A stretch of DNA of 64,000 bases from positions 1 to 64,000 of the forward strand of contig JAGYKB010000012.1 of the NCBI GenBank assembly GCA_018401885.1. Reading direction: 5' to 3'. The DNA comes from Gammaproteobacteria bacterium. Lineage in GTDB: Bacteria > Pseudomonadota > Gammaproteobacteria > Pseudomonadales > Pseudohongiellaceae. The stretch's first letter is position 1. The number at the start of each line of letters is the position of its first letter. Position numbers and translations under genes: made by a program. The notes beneath the pieces were generated by a model, which was given only the letters and a program-made list of their open reading frames with translations, was not told the origin of the DNA and did no database searches. This document shows, one piece after another, positions 29,415 through 39,262 of the stretch.

Positions 29415-29428
29415 TTGAGCTATATCAA
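29415..29428. promoter_or_regulatory. Putative FNR box upstream of fnr
   Basis: TTGAGCTATATCAA versus consensus TTGATNNNNATCAA (one mismatch). Confidence 0.5.
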
Positions 29429-29623
29429 GATCGTCGAAGCAGTCTGCCACTAATCGAGGTGATGGACAATTTTAAAACGTGAGAAGGGGTGACAAACTGT
29501 CACCAAAGGTTAGAGCAGGTCGAAGCTTTGTCCTCAAGCTCCTCGTCCGCATTGATAAGTTTCTCGACGCTGTGGGCGGGGACCAGAGAGGGCTGGGGCT
29601 TCCATAGAAAGGATATAGAATTT

Positions 29624-30052
29624 CTATCCCACGTAAACTGTAAGCACGTCGCAGTGTGCGCCATGGAGCACTTTGATAGCGGTGGAGCCTAATAATATTT
29701 TCCAGCCAGAGTGTCCGTGGCTGCCAATCACGATCGCATCGGCACTGATTTCTTCGGCAAGCGCGCGGATCTCAGGTGCGGGTGCGCCGAGCAGAGAATG
29801 AGTGCAGCCTGGAGCAAGCCCCCATTCCTCGCCCAACGCAGCAAGACGCTCTTCGGCGAATTTGATCGCTTCCTGTTGCAGCTCACTCACGTTAGCCGCG
29901 TAAATATCCATGCTATAGGCAGCGGCGATAGGTTCTACAACGTGCACCAGATTGAGTTTGCTGGCTTCGCCATTGGCCATGCGGAGTGCGGCCTTGAACA
30001 CTTTGTCGGTGTCTTTCGATAGGTCTATTGCTACGAGTATTTTACTGTACAT
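29624..30052 (-). CDS. Universal stress protein (UspA family)
   Basis: MYSKILVAIDLSKDTDKVFKAA, ADAIVIGSHGHSGWKILLGSTAIKVLHGAHCDVLTV. Start set to ATG at 30052. Confidence 0.93.
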   Translation of the reverse strand: MYSKILVAIDLSKDTDKVFKAALRMANGEASKLNLVHVVEPIAAAYSMDIYAANVSELQQEAIKFAEERLAALGEEWGLAPGCTHSLLGAPAPEIRALAEEISADAIVIGSHGHSGWKILLGSTAIKVLHGAHCDVLTVYVG

Positions 30053-30123
30053 AGTGCTCTCCTCGATTGGTGTGAAGGTCACGACCGTTGGTCTTAATTT
30101 CACATCATTATTGCCTCAAGAAT

Positions 30124-30137
30124 TTGATTCAAGTCAA
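30124..30137. promoter_or_regulatory. Putative FNR box upstream of the universal stress protein gene
   Basis: TTGATTCAAGTCAA versus consensus TTGATNNNNATCAA (one mismatch), about 72 bp upstream of the start codon. Confidence 0.55.
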
Positions 30138-30181
30138 CGCTTGTCTCGAATGAGATTCATGGGTGTGTCGCCACTGTGAGT

Positions 30182-31576
30182 CTAGAGATAGGGTGAAAAA
30201 AGCCAAGCGGCCGCATCACGCAGTCGAATCAAATAATGCCTTGTCTCGCGAGCCTCTGGATCTAACCGCTGGGTTTCTGCTTGGAGCGACCGAAGGTAAT
30301 TGGCGAGCCACAGGTTGCACTCGGAGGAAAACAGTTCCAGTCCTAGTTCGAAATTCAGGCGCAGGCTGCGTGGGTCGATGTTGGCAGATCCAACTAGGGA
30401 ATAGTCACTGTCGATTATCAGCGCTTTGCTGTGGATAAAGGGGGCTGGTACTTGATATACGGGCAGCCCGTCGGCGACAAGCCGTTTTAGGCTGTGCTGG
30501 GATGCCCAGTGGGCAAGGTGAATATTTCCCCGCTCTGGGATAAGAATACGGACATCGACCCCTCGAAGTCGTGCAGCGGTGAGTGCGCCGACTAAATCCT
30601 TTTCCGGAAGAAAATATGGCGTAATAAGCCAAAGCCGCTCTTTTGCGCTCGAGAACACACCGAGCAGTACGTCGTTTAACTTATCACTATCCTCGTTGGG
30701 ACCATCTAAAATTAGTCGTGCTTCAGCCTTAACAGGCGTACTCGGGTCGGGTGTGTGATTTAACGAATTCGCCAATGACTCGCCGGTGCTGCGCAACCAA
30801 TCTGCTCTGAACGCGCGCTCAAAGTCATCGACAATCGGCCCTTCGAGTCTGACTTGCAAATCTCGAGCGGGTGACTTTATCGCTGGGTCTTTAACTAAGT
30901 GTTTTGCACTTATATTGTGTCCGCCGGTAAAAGCGATGCGGTGGTCGATGATAAGCATTTTTCGATGATTGCGGAGGTTAATATGAAGCGAAGGCGGCAT
31001 CAGTCTAACGGGGTCGAAGCGAGCAAAGATTAGATTGGCTTCGCGCAGTGCTCGCCCTACGCGTGGAGGGTAAGCGAGTTCGCCCAAGCCATCGACCAGA
31101 ATCCTCACATCGACGCCGCGGCCCTGTGCGTCTTTTAGGGCGGAAACAAACTGTCTGCCTATCTGGTCGTGCTGGAATATATAGGAGCACAAATAAACAG
31201 ATTGCTTCGCTGTCTTTATATCGGTAAGCATCGCCGGAAAGAGCGCGTCGCCATTCTCCAGAAAGCGGATGGCCGAGCAGCCGGCTAGTTTTTTATTGCT
31301 CGCTCGCTGTCCTATCATCGCTCTCGAATGACGCTCTGAAAGCGGAGCCGGCTCTCCTTCCTCGAGCGTAGGTTTAGTCGAGTAGAGTCGTTGAGCGGTG
31401 CTGCGTGTCCGGTTGATGCCGAACAATAGATAGGCGATCGGACCAATAAGCGGCATGAGCAGGCAGAAGCTCACCCAGGCAAGAGCTGAGCGGGAGTCGC
31501 TTTTCGTCGTTAGGGCGTGAATAGCCGCTGCGGTTGAGAGCAGACCAAGTGTTATGCTGATCAAAAGATTAAGCAC
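30182..31576 (-). CDS. cls: Cardiolipin synthase / phospholipase D family
   Basis: Two HKD motifs: HINLRNHRKMLIIDHRIAFTGGHNI and FIHSKALIIDSDYSLVGSANIDPRS; N-terminal TM segments. GTG start at 31576 proposed. Confidence 0.9.
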   Translation of the reverse strand: MLNLLISITLGLLSTAAAIHALTTKSDSRSALAWVSFCLLMPLIGPIAYLLFGINRTRSTAQRLYSTKPTLEEGEPAPLSERHSRAMIGQRASNKKLAGCSAIRFLENGDALFPAMLTDIKTAKQSVYLCSYIFQHDQIGRQFVSALKDAQGRGVDVRILVDGLGELAYPPRVGRALREANLIFARFDPVRLMPPSLHINLRNHRKMLIIDHRIAFTGGHNISAKHLVKDPAIKSPARDLQVRLEGPIVDDFERAFRADWLRSTGESLANSLNHTPDPSTPVKAEARLILDGPNEDSDKLNDVLLGVFSSAKERLWLITPYFLPEKDLVGALTAARLRGVDVRILIPERGNIHLAHWASQHSLKRLVADGLPVYQVPAPFIHSKALIIDSDYSLVGSANIDPRSLRLNFELGLELFSSECNLWLANYLRSLQAETQRLDPEARETRHYLIRLRDAAAWLFSPYL

Positions 31577-32321
31577 GCTTATTCCTCGACAGATTGGCAA
31601 CAAGGGCACTGTGATCTGAGAGCCAACGCCAATTTGGATTCGACAGCACATTTGCCGATTCTACTGTGAGCCCACGACAATAAATGCGGTCCATCGAAAG
31701 TAATGGAAGTGCGGCAGGGAAGGTTCGCGCGGGCGCGCCGCAGATCGAGTCGAAGGCCTCTGTCAAACCAAGTTCTTGTACGAGTGTTCTGTGCGCCGTT
31801 AATCGCCAATCATTGAAATCGCCAGCGAGAATTAGGGGCGCCTGAGGTGGTATGTGCTCGTGAATATACTCTATAAGTAGGCGCAACTGGCGTTTCCTCT
31901 CACGCTCGAAGAGGCCTAGATGCACACTCAGCAATTCCGCGCCTTCAACTAGCGTCACATGGAGTAATCCTCTCTGAGAGATTCGATGAAGGCTTAGGTC
32001 TTCGTTATGCACGCGGCCGATTGGAGTTGCACTGAGGATTGCATTGCCATGATGCCCCAGAGACGTTGCGGCGTTGCGTCCGTAGGCGAAATGAGGCCAA
32101 ACAGAGTCTGCCAGATATTCGAGTTGATCGGTGTTTGGCCAGCCTTTGATTCGCTGATGGTAACGGCTATTTTCTCCGCTTACTTCTTGTAGGAAAATCA
32201 GATTACACCCTGAGTCGCGAAGCGCAACGCGCAGTGCTTCTAGCGTATAGCGTAAATTGCTCGCCGAGAACCCTTTGTGGATATTAAGAGTGAGTGCCAG
32301 ATACTCTGGTTTCGCGTTCAT
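31569..32321 (-). CDS. Endonuclease/exonuclease/phosphatase family protein
   Basis: LNIHKGF, FLQEVSGEN, LILAGDFNDWR, LSDHSALVANL. Confidence 0.92.
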   Translation of the reverse strand: MNAKPEYLALTLNIHKGFSASNLRYTLEALRVALRDSGCNLIFLQEVSGENSRYHQRIKGWPNTDQLEYLADSVWPHFAYGRNAATSLGHHGNAILSATPIGRVHNEDLSLHRISQRGLLHVTLVEGAELLSVHLGLFERERKRQLRLLIEYIHEHIPPQAPLILAGDFNDWRLTAHRTLVQELGLTEAFDSICGAPARTFPAALPLLSMDRIYCRGLTVESANVLSNPNWRWLSDHSALVANLSRNKRA

Positions 32322-32324
32322 CGA

Positions 32325-33218
32325 TCAACTCCGAATTACCTTTTGTCCACAGTATTTACAGAATCGTGCATCGAGATCGTGATTGGCGTTTTTACAACCG
32401 GAGCAGATTGAGCTCACGCTGTTATTGCGCTGATTGCTACGCTGTACCTGCTGCATAAGTTCGGCACCGATTATTCCAGTCGGAACTGCAATAATCGCGT
32501 AACCGCAGATCATCGCGAACGCTGCAACAAATTGTCCGAGCGAGGTTTGCGGAGCAATGTCGCCATAGCCTACCGTTGTGATGGTCACGATAGCCCAATA
32601 GATGGAGACCGGAATATTTGTGAAGCCATTCTCTGGTCCTTCGATGACAAACATCAGAGCGCCGAAAATAATGATTAGAACGAGAACAGAGAACAGAAAT
32701 ACGATGATTTTACGACGTGCTTGCAGAAGCGCGGCATAGAGTAGATTAGCTTCGCCGATATAACGAAACAGCTTGAGAATGCGGAAGATTCGCAGAACTC
32801 GCATTATACGGATAACAAGTAGGTAAGCTGCGGACGGAAAGAGGAAAGCGAGGTAGGTCGGTAGTATCGAGAAGAGGTCGATGATTCCGTAAAAGCTGAA
32901 TAGATAGGCGCGCTTATTCGGCGTCGAATAAATTCTGAGGAAATACTCGAGAGTGAAGATGAGCGTAAATGCCCATTCCAAACGATAGATCAAGACACCA
33001 TAGTTAGAATGAATCGAGTCGACGGAGTCGGCGAGAACGGCAGTGACGCTCGAAAGTATAATCACGATAAGCGCAATATCGAACCAGCGTCCAGCCCGGG
33101 ACTCGTAGCCGAAGATGACTTCGTAGATAGCTTGCTGAAGTGGGGATTGCTTTAAAACCTGCGAGTCGTCGTTTGTTTGCAGATTGTCGCTTGAGCCTTT
33201 GGCTTGCTTCTCTGTCAT
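32325..33218 (-). CDS. Voltage-gated-type potassium channel with C-terminal zinc ribbon
   Basis: S4-like RIMRVLRIFRILKLFRY; selectivity filter TTVGYGDI; C-terminus CSGCKNANHDLDARFCKYCGQKV. Confidence 0.92.
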   Translation of the reverse strand: MTEKQAKGSSDNLQTNDDSQVLKQSPLQQAIYEVIFGYESRAGRWFDIALIVIILSSVTAVLADSVDSIHSNYGVLIYRLEWAFTLIFTLEYFLRIYSTPNKRAYLFSFYGIIDLFSILPTYLAFLFPSAAYLLVIRIMRVLRIFRILKLFRYIGEANLLYAALLQARRKIIVFLFSVLVLIIIFGALMFVIEGPENGFTNIPVSIYWAIVTITTVGYGDIAPQTSLGQFVAAFAMICGYAIIAVPTGIIGAELMQQVQRSNQRNNSVSSICSGCKNANHDLDARFCKYCGQKVIRS

Positions 33219-33299
33219 GGGACATTCGCTATCTTACGTTAAGTTCAAGGCGCCCTAATCTGAACCTACTAAAGCGCCTTGGCAAATTTTCCTCGGGTG

Positions 33300-34448
33300 C
33301 TAGCTTGCCGCTCTGATCATGTTACGTGCGATAATTATTTGCTGAATCTGACTTGTGCCTTCATAGAGCCTAAATAGACGGACATCACGGTAGAAACGCT
33401 CCACAGCGTATTCCGACATGTAGCCCGCGCCTCCATGTATCTGCACAGCGCGATCTGCAACTCGTCCAACCATCTCTGTGCAGAAAAGTTTGCACGCTGA
33501 GGACTCAGTGCTGACATTTTCGCCTCTATCGCGGCGGCGGGCAGTTTCCAATGTCATACACTCTGCCGCATATGTCTCGGTCTGTGAGTCTGCAAGCATG
33601 GCTTGGATGAGCTGTTGTTCGGCAATAGGTTGTCCAAACTGCTTGCGCTGCATCGCGTAGTCGAGTGCGTCGGCGATTAGGCGCTTTGCGACGCCTATCG
33701 ACACACCTGAGATGTGTAGACGACCTCTGTCCAGCACCTTCATTGCAGTAATGAAGCCTTCGCCTTCTTCGCCAATAATATTTTCGGCAGGGACGCGCAC
33801 GTCTTCGAAAATGACGTCGCAGGTCATTGACCCTGACTGGCCCATTTTCTTGTCTACAGAGCCGAGTGTGATTCCGGGCGTGTCGCGCTCAACGATAAAT
33901 GACGAAATTCCGCGCGCGCCTTTGATGTCGGGGTTGGTTCTGGCCATGACATTAAAGGTGTGTGCGACTGGTGCGTTGGTGATGTAGCGCTTGGTGCCAT
34001 TGATCACGTAGTGATCGCCTTCGCGACGCGCGGTGGTTCGCAGCGACGCCGCATCGGAACCCGCCTCGGGTTCGGTCAAACAGAAACAGCTAATCCACTC
34101 GCCACTTGCATACTTCGGCAGATATTTTTGCTTTTGAGCCTCTGTGCCGTTGAATACGATAGCCGCGGATCCGATGCCGTTGTTTGTGCCCATAATCGAG
34201 CGAAAAGCTGGAGACGTGTGACCGAGCGCCATAGAGACCAGGATCTCTTCTTCCATCGTCAGCCCGAGACCACCGTATTCCTCGGGAATCGTTAGGCCGA
34301 ACAAGCCCAACTCGCGCATTTCCTGAAGCAGGTCGTCGGGAAGTTTGCCCTCCTCTGCCATTTGCTCTTCGGCCGGGATTAGTCGCTCGCGCACGAAGCG
34401 TTCGATAATATCGACGAGGGCGTTGATGGTTTCTTGGTCTCGGATCAT
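33300..34448 (-). CDS. Acyl-CoA dehydrogenase
   Basis: FCLTEPEAGSDAASLRTTA, RKQFGQPIAEQQLIQAMLADSQTE, VQIHGGAGYMSEYAVERFYRDVRLFRLYEGTSQIQQIIIARNM. Confidence 0.95.
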   Translation of the reverse strand: MIRDQETINALVDIIERFVRERLIPAEEQMAEEGKLPDDLLQEMRELGLFGLTIPEEYGGLGLTMEEEILVSMALGHTSPAFRSIMGTNNGIGSAAIVFNGTEAQKQKYLPKYASGEWISCFCLTEPEAGSDAASLRTTARREGDHYVINGTKRYITNAPVAHTFNVMARTNPDIKGARGISSFIVERDTPGITLGSVDKKMGQSGSMTCDVIFEDVRVPAENIIGEEGEGFITAMKVLDRGRLHISGVSIGVAKRLIADALDYAMQRKQFGQPIAEQQLIQAMLADSQTETYAAECMTLETARRRDRGENVSTESSACKLFCTEMVGRVADRAVQIHGGAGYMSEYAVERFYRDVRLFRLYEGTSQIQQIIIARNMIRAAS

Positions 34449-34703
34449 AGTGTCTACCTGTCTCTAGCCTACTTTAACTTGCTTTAGCTTGATAATGTGG
34501 GGGCGGTCTTTGGGTGGTGTTTAGGCGCCATCGGATCTGGGAAATTAGCATAATCCACGAGTCAGCGCGACTCATACCATGGCTAAAAACCCTATGCTAT
34601 GATCCGAGGGATACGGCAATCAGCCGCGGTCAGACCTGTTTGGCGCCGGCAAGACCTTAACCCGCAAAACTCATACTAAGTCGAATTCGGAGAGCACCCA
34701 GCT

Positions 34704-35924
34704 ATGTCAGACAAGCACCTTAACGACGCATTCATATACTCTGGCGGACGTTCGGCCTTCGGAAGACACGGCGGAGGGCTATCATCTATCCGTCCAGACG
34801 ATTTGCTTGCGCATGTAATTAAATCTGTCGTTGCTAGCAGTGGCTTCACTCCCGAAACCTTCGAAGATGTCGTCATGGGAAACACCAACGGCGCTGGAGA
34901 GGATTGTCGCAACGTTGCGCGCTTTGCTTCGCTCCGAGCGGGGATGCCAACGGCGCTGGCGGGAATTACAGTTAATCGATTATGTGGATCGGGCCTCGCG
35001 GCGACATTGGACGCGGCACGCGGTGTTAAGGTCGACGAGGGGGATCTCTTTCTAGCCGGTGGCGTCGAATCGATGAGTCGTGCGCCTCTCGTTCTTTCCA
35101 AGGCAACAAGTGCATTCGATCGAGGTCAGCAGATAGCTGACAGCACGTTAGGCGCGCGATTCACTAATCCAGAATACGCGAAAGTCTATGGCAACGACAC
35201 CATGCCGCAGACGGCGGACAATATTGCCTCTGATCTCGGCATTTCGCGGGAAGACAGTGATATTTTTGCCGCGGCCTCTCAATCAAAATATGAAGCGGCG
35301 CGCGCGGCGGGCTTTTTTAAAGACGAGATTATTCCGATCGAGGTCGATCAGGGACGGAAAAAGCCCGCAATTACTGTCGATGCAGACGAGCACCCTCGGC
35401 CGTCCTCAGATATCGAAACCCTTGGTAGCCTCCGCGCTCTCTTCGACGGCGGAGTAGTCACAGCGGGGAATGCTTCGGGCATCAACGACGGTGCTGCGGC
35501 ACTAGTGATCGGCAATCGCGAGGTTGGTGAGAAATTTGGCATTAAGCCGCGTGTCCGCATTATCGCGGGCGCCGTCGCTGGCGTTGAACCACGGGTAATG
35601 GGGCTAGGTCCCGTGTTTGCAATTCGCAAAGCGCTCGCGCGAGCGAATCTAACCCTCGCAGACATGGATGTGATCGAGATAAATGAAGCCTTTGCAACCC
35701 AAGTGTTGGGTTGCCTCAAAATGCTTGAAGTCGACTTTACTGATTCGCGCGTAAATCCTAACGGTGGTGCAATAGCCGTCGGCCATCCACTTGGCGCGTC
35801 AGGTGCGCGCATTGCGCTCACAACGATGCGTCAACTCGAACGCACCGGCGGCCGCTATGCAGCCATAAGCTTATGCATTGGTATCGGGCAGGGCGTCGCA
35901 GCGATTATCGAGCGCTTGGACTAG
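34704..35924 (+). CDS. Acetyl-CoA C-acyltransferase (thiolase)
   Basis: VNRLCGSGLAA, NGGAIAVGHPLGASGARI, SLCIGIGQGVA. Confidence 0.95.
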   Translation: MSDKHLNDAFIYSGGRSAFGRHGGGLSSIRPDDLLAHVIKSVVASSGFTPETFEDVVMGNTNGAGEDCRNVARFASLRAGMPTALAGITVNRLCGSGLAATLDAARGVKVDEGDLFLAGGVESMSRAPLVLSKATSAFDRGQQIADSTLGARFTNPEYAKVYGNDTMPQTADNIASDLGISREDSDIFAAASQSKYEAARAAGFFKDEIIPIEVDQGRKKPAITVDADEHPRPSSDIETLGSLRALFDGGVVTAGNASGINDGAAALVIGNREVGEKFGIKPRVRIIAGAVAGVEPRVMGLGPVFAIRKALARANLTLADMDVIEINEAFATQVLGCLKMLEVDFTDSRVNPNGGAIAVGHPLGASGARIALTTMRQLERTGGRYAAISLCIGIGQGVAAIIERLD

Positions 35925-36007
35925 GTCGGGCGCGTGGCGCTTTCGTGAGCACAGAAGCAATACAAAATTCAGAGTTAAAGAATTAAATAGAAAAGGAAAC
36001 TAGTACT

Positions 36008-38113
36008 ATGTCCAATGTAGTGAGCTACCAAGTCGTCGACAACATCGGCGTTATTAGCGTGAACAATCCACCCGTCAACGCCCTCGCGCAAGTGGTCCGT
36101 GCTGGCATACTAGAAGCTGTGACAGCAGCACAAAGCGATGCGACCGACGCCTTAGTTCTTCGCTGTGAGGGACGGACATTTATCGCCGGCGCCGATATCA
36201 CCGAATTCGGCAAGCCGCCACAAGGTCCGGGGCTGCCCGAAGTGCTCGGCGCTATCGAAAACTCCACTAAACCAGTCATCGCAGCTATACACGGCACGGC
36301 TCTTGGCGGCGGCTTCGAAGTATCACTCGCTTGTCACTACCGCTGTGCTATAGCTTCGGCAAAAGTAGGATTGCCAGAAGTGAAACTCGGGCTTCTTCCA
36401 GGCGCGGGTGGCACGCAGCGGGTTCCTCGCATTGCCGGCGTGAAGGTCGCGCTCGACATGATCACCTCTGGCAATCCAATCGGCGCTGAGAAAGCGAAAT
36501 CGCTCAATCTGATCGACGAGGTAGTGGCAGGCGATGACGTTCAGGCAGGGGCGATAGCCTACGCGAAAGAACTCGTCGCATCCGGCGCACCGCTTAAGCG
36601 TATCCGCGATATTACGATCGATCCTGCTACGGTCGAACCTGGTTTCTTTGACGCGGCGCGTAAGCAGCTTGCTGCACGAGCGCGCGGACAGATCGCACCT
36701 GATCGTATCGTGTCATGCATTGAAGCAGCGGTGGGACAATCAATGGATGCGGGTCTGGACCGTGAACGCGAGCTTTTCATGGAATTAGTTAGCTCTCCTG
36801 AATCTGCTGCAATGCGTCATATCTTCTTCGCCGAGCGTCAGGCGGCAAAGATCAAGGATCTGCCGCTCGACACGCCTCTGCGTGAGGTAAAGAAAGTTGC
36901 GGTCATCGGTGGCGGCACCATGGGCGGCGGCATCGCAATGTGTTTTGCGAACGTGGGCATCAAGGTTGTCATGGTCGAGATCAACGACGAGGCGCTCTCA
37001 CGCGGCCTCGGCATCATCGAGAAAAACTACGCAATCACGATGAAAAAAGGCAAGCTTACTGAGGCTCAGGTGGCGCAGTGCATGGGCGCGATAAGCGGGA
37101 CCACAGATTACGGCGATCTTGCCGATGTTGATTTGGTTATCGAGGCTGTCTTCGAAAACTTGGAATTAAAGAAAGAAATATTCGCGAAGCTCGATGCGGT
37201 TTGTAAGCCAGGCGCAATTCTTGCGAGTAACACCTCTTACCAAGACATCGATGCTATCGCTGCAGCAACCAAGCGTCCGCAGGACGTGCTCGGTATGCAT
37301 TTCTTCAGTCCAGCGAATGTAATGAAACTGCTTGAGGTGGTGCGCGGTGAGAAGACTGCGAACGACGCTCTTGCAACTGCGATGGCAATTGGTAAGAAAA
37401 TCGGCAAGGTGTGTGCCTTGTCGCGCGTCTGCTACGGCTTTATCGGTAATCGCATGCTCGGAGGCTATGGCCGCGAGTCACAGATGCTGCTGCTCGATGG
37501 TTGCACCCCGGCGCAGGTTGACTCAGCACTCGAAGGCTTCGGAATGGCGATGGGGCCTCTCGCGATGGGCGACCTCGCTGGTCTCGACGTCGGCTATAAA
37601 GCCCGTGAGGGACGCACAGATCTCCCTAACGACCCTAAGCTTTATCGGATGGGCACTGTGCTCGTCGAGATGGATCGTTTCGGACAAAAAACAGGCGCAG
37701 GATTCTATAAATACGATCCTGCCACTCGCGCACGCATGAATGACCCTGAGATTGAAGCACTGATTAAATCAGAAGCGGCAGCCTTGGGTGTCGAACAGCG
37801 CGAGGTTAGCGAGCAAGAGATTCTTGAGCGTTGTCTCTACCCGCTGATCAACGAAGGCGCGCTTATTCTCGAAGAGGGTATTGCACAGCGGCCGAGCGAC
37901 ATTGACGTTGTCTATGTGTTCGGTTACGCGTTCCCAGCGCCTAAAGGTGGACCAATGCACTACGCCGATCACGTAGGTCTAAAAAATGTTTACGACAAGA
38001 TCTGTGAGTTCCGAGACCGCTACGGCGAAGACTATTGGAAACCAGCGCCTCTTCTCGAAAAATTGGCGAAGGAAGGAAAAACTTTTGCGCAATGGGGAGC
38101 CGAACAGGAGTAA
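36008..38113 (+). CDS. Bifunctional enoyl-CoA hydratase / 3-hydroxyacyl-CoA dehydrogenase (FadB/FadJ-like)
   Basis: N-terminal crotonase (AIHGTALGGGFEVSLACHYRCA, KLGLLPGAGGTQRVPRI), then VAVIGGGTMGGGIAMCFANVGI and GMHFFSPANVMKLLEVV. Confidence 0.95.
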   Translation: MSNVVSYQVVDNIGVISVNNPPVNALAQVVRAGILEAVTAAQSDATDALVLRCEGRTFIAGADITEFGKPPQGPGLPEVLGAIENSTKPVIAAIHGTALGGGFEVSLACHYRCAIASAKVGLPEVKLGLLPGAGGTQRVPRIAGVKVALDMITSGNPIGAEKAKSLNLIDEVVAGDDVQAGAIAYAKELVASGAPLKRIRDITIDPATVEPGFFDAARKQLAARARGQIAPDRIVSCIEAAVGQSMDAGLDRERELFMELVSSPESAAMRHIFFAERQAAKIKDLPLDTPLREVKKVAVIGGGTMGGGIAMCFANVGIKVVMVEINDEALSRGLGIIEKNYAITMKKGKLTEAQVAQCMGAISGTTDYGDLADVDLVIEAVFENLELKKEIFAKLDAVCKPGAILASNTSYQDIDAIAAATKRPQDVLGMHFFSPANVMKLLEVVRGEKTANDALATAMAIGKKIGKVCALSRVCYGFIGNRMLGGYGRESQMLLLDGCTPAQVDSALEGFGMAMGPLAMGDLAGLDVGYKAREGRTDLPNDPKLYRMGTVLVEMDRFGQKTGAGFYKYDPATRARMNDPEIEALIKSEAAALGVEQREVSEQEILERCLYPLINEGALILEEGIAQRPSDIDVVYVFGYAFPAPKGGPMHYADHVGLKNVYDKICEFRDRYGEDYWKPAPLLEKLAKEGKTFAQWGAEQE

Positions 38114-38195
38114 TTTCTGCGCCGAACCTTAATGGCTGTGCGGTGCAACTGAGCGCCGCACAGCTCCTCTTTCCGAGATAGGCCAGGAGGTCATC

Positions 38196-39233
38196 ATGCT
38201 CTCATTCGAAACTACTACACCAGGCGGTCCTCTCGCCGCAGTCGAATCTGAAATTCCGCAGCCACAAGGCACTGAAGTCATCGTTAAAATGTTAGCCTGC
38301 GGTGTCTGTCATTCCGATATTCATATGCACGATGGAGTGTTCGATCTCGGTCACGGCAAACAGCTAGAAGTTGGACGACCCGGCATGGTACTAGGCCATG
38401 AAATTTTCGGCGAAGTCGTTGCGATTGGCCCAGAATGTGAAGGCGCTGCAGTCGGCGATCGTCGTGTGGTTTATCCCTGGATAGGCTGCGGTGAATGTGC
38501 CTCATGTTTGCGCGGAGATGAAAACCTCTGCACGCCGGGTCGCGCGCTTGGCATCGCGGCTAAGGGCGGCTTCGCCGAATATGTATCTGTGCCGCATTCA
38601 CGCTATCTGTTCGATAAAGGCGAGGTAAGCGATAGCCTTGCAGCGACCTATGCCTGTTCCGGCCTTACTGCCTACAGTGCGTTAAACAAGTTAGGTGAAT
38701 TGGGCAAGGGCGATGAGGTTGTGATCATCGGTGCAGGTGGCGTCGGTATGATGGCGATTCAGATCGCATTATCTAAGGGAATAGATCCGATTGTCGCCGA
38801 TATCGATGAAGCTAAACTCGCCGCGGCTAGGGAATTGGGCGTAACTCGCACATTCGATTCGAGTGACCCGCAATCCGGCAAAGAAATTCGGAAGTCGACC
38901 GGCGGCGCCTATGCGGTGCTTGATTTTGTGGGCGCTGAAGCCTCAGTTAACTATGGCCTTGGATGTCTTCGCAAGGGCGGCATGATAATTATTGTCGGTC
39001 TCTATGGGGGTTCTCTCAATATTCCTATTCCGTTCTTACCTATGAACGCGCGCGTTATCCAAGGTAGCTATGTCGGCACGCTCAAAGATATGGGCGAACT
39101 CATGGAATTGGTACGAGCAGGTAAAATTGATCCCATAGAAATTCATGAACGCCCTTTAGCCGAGGCTGAGGCAGCACTTGCCGACCTCAAAGCAGGTAAG
39201 GTGCGCGGGCGGCAGGTACTCGTAAATACCTAG
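38196..39233 (+). CDS. Zinc-dependent alcohol dehydrogenase
   Basis: ACGVCHSDIHMHDG, VLGHEIFGEV, GCGECASCLRGDENLC, VVIIGAGGVGMMAIQIA. Confidence 0.95.
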   Translation: MLSFETTTPGGPLAAVESEIPQPQGTEVIVKMLACGVCHSDIHMHDGVFDLGHGKQLEVGRPGMVLGHEIFGEVVAIGPECEGAAVGDRRVVYPWIGCGECASCLRGDENLCTPGRALGIAAKGGFAEYVSVPHSRYLFDKGEVSDSLAATYACSGLTAYSALNKLGELGKGDEVVIIGAGGVGMMAIQIALSKGIDPIVADIDEAKLAAARELGVTRTFDSSDPQSGKEIRKSTGGAYAVLDFVGAEASVNYGLGCLRKGGMIIIVGLYGGSLNIPIPFLPMNARVIQGSYVGTLKDMGELMELVRAGKIDPIEIHERPLAEAEAALADLKAGKVRGRQVLVNT

Positions 39234-39262
39234 CGGCAAGAACACAGCAGAGGAGTAAAAAG

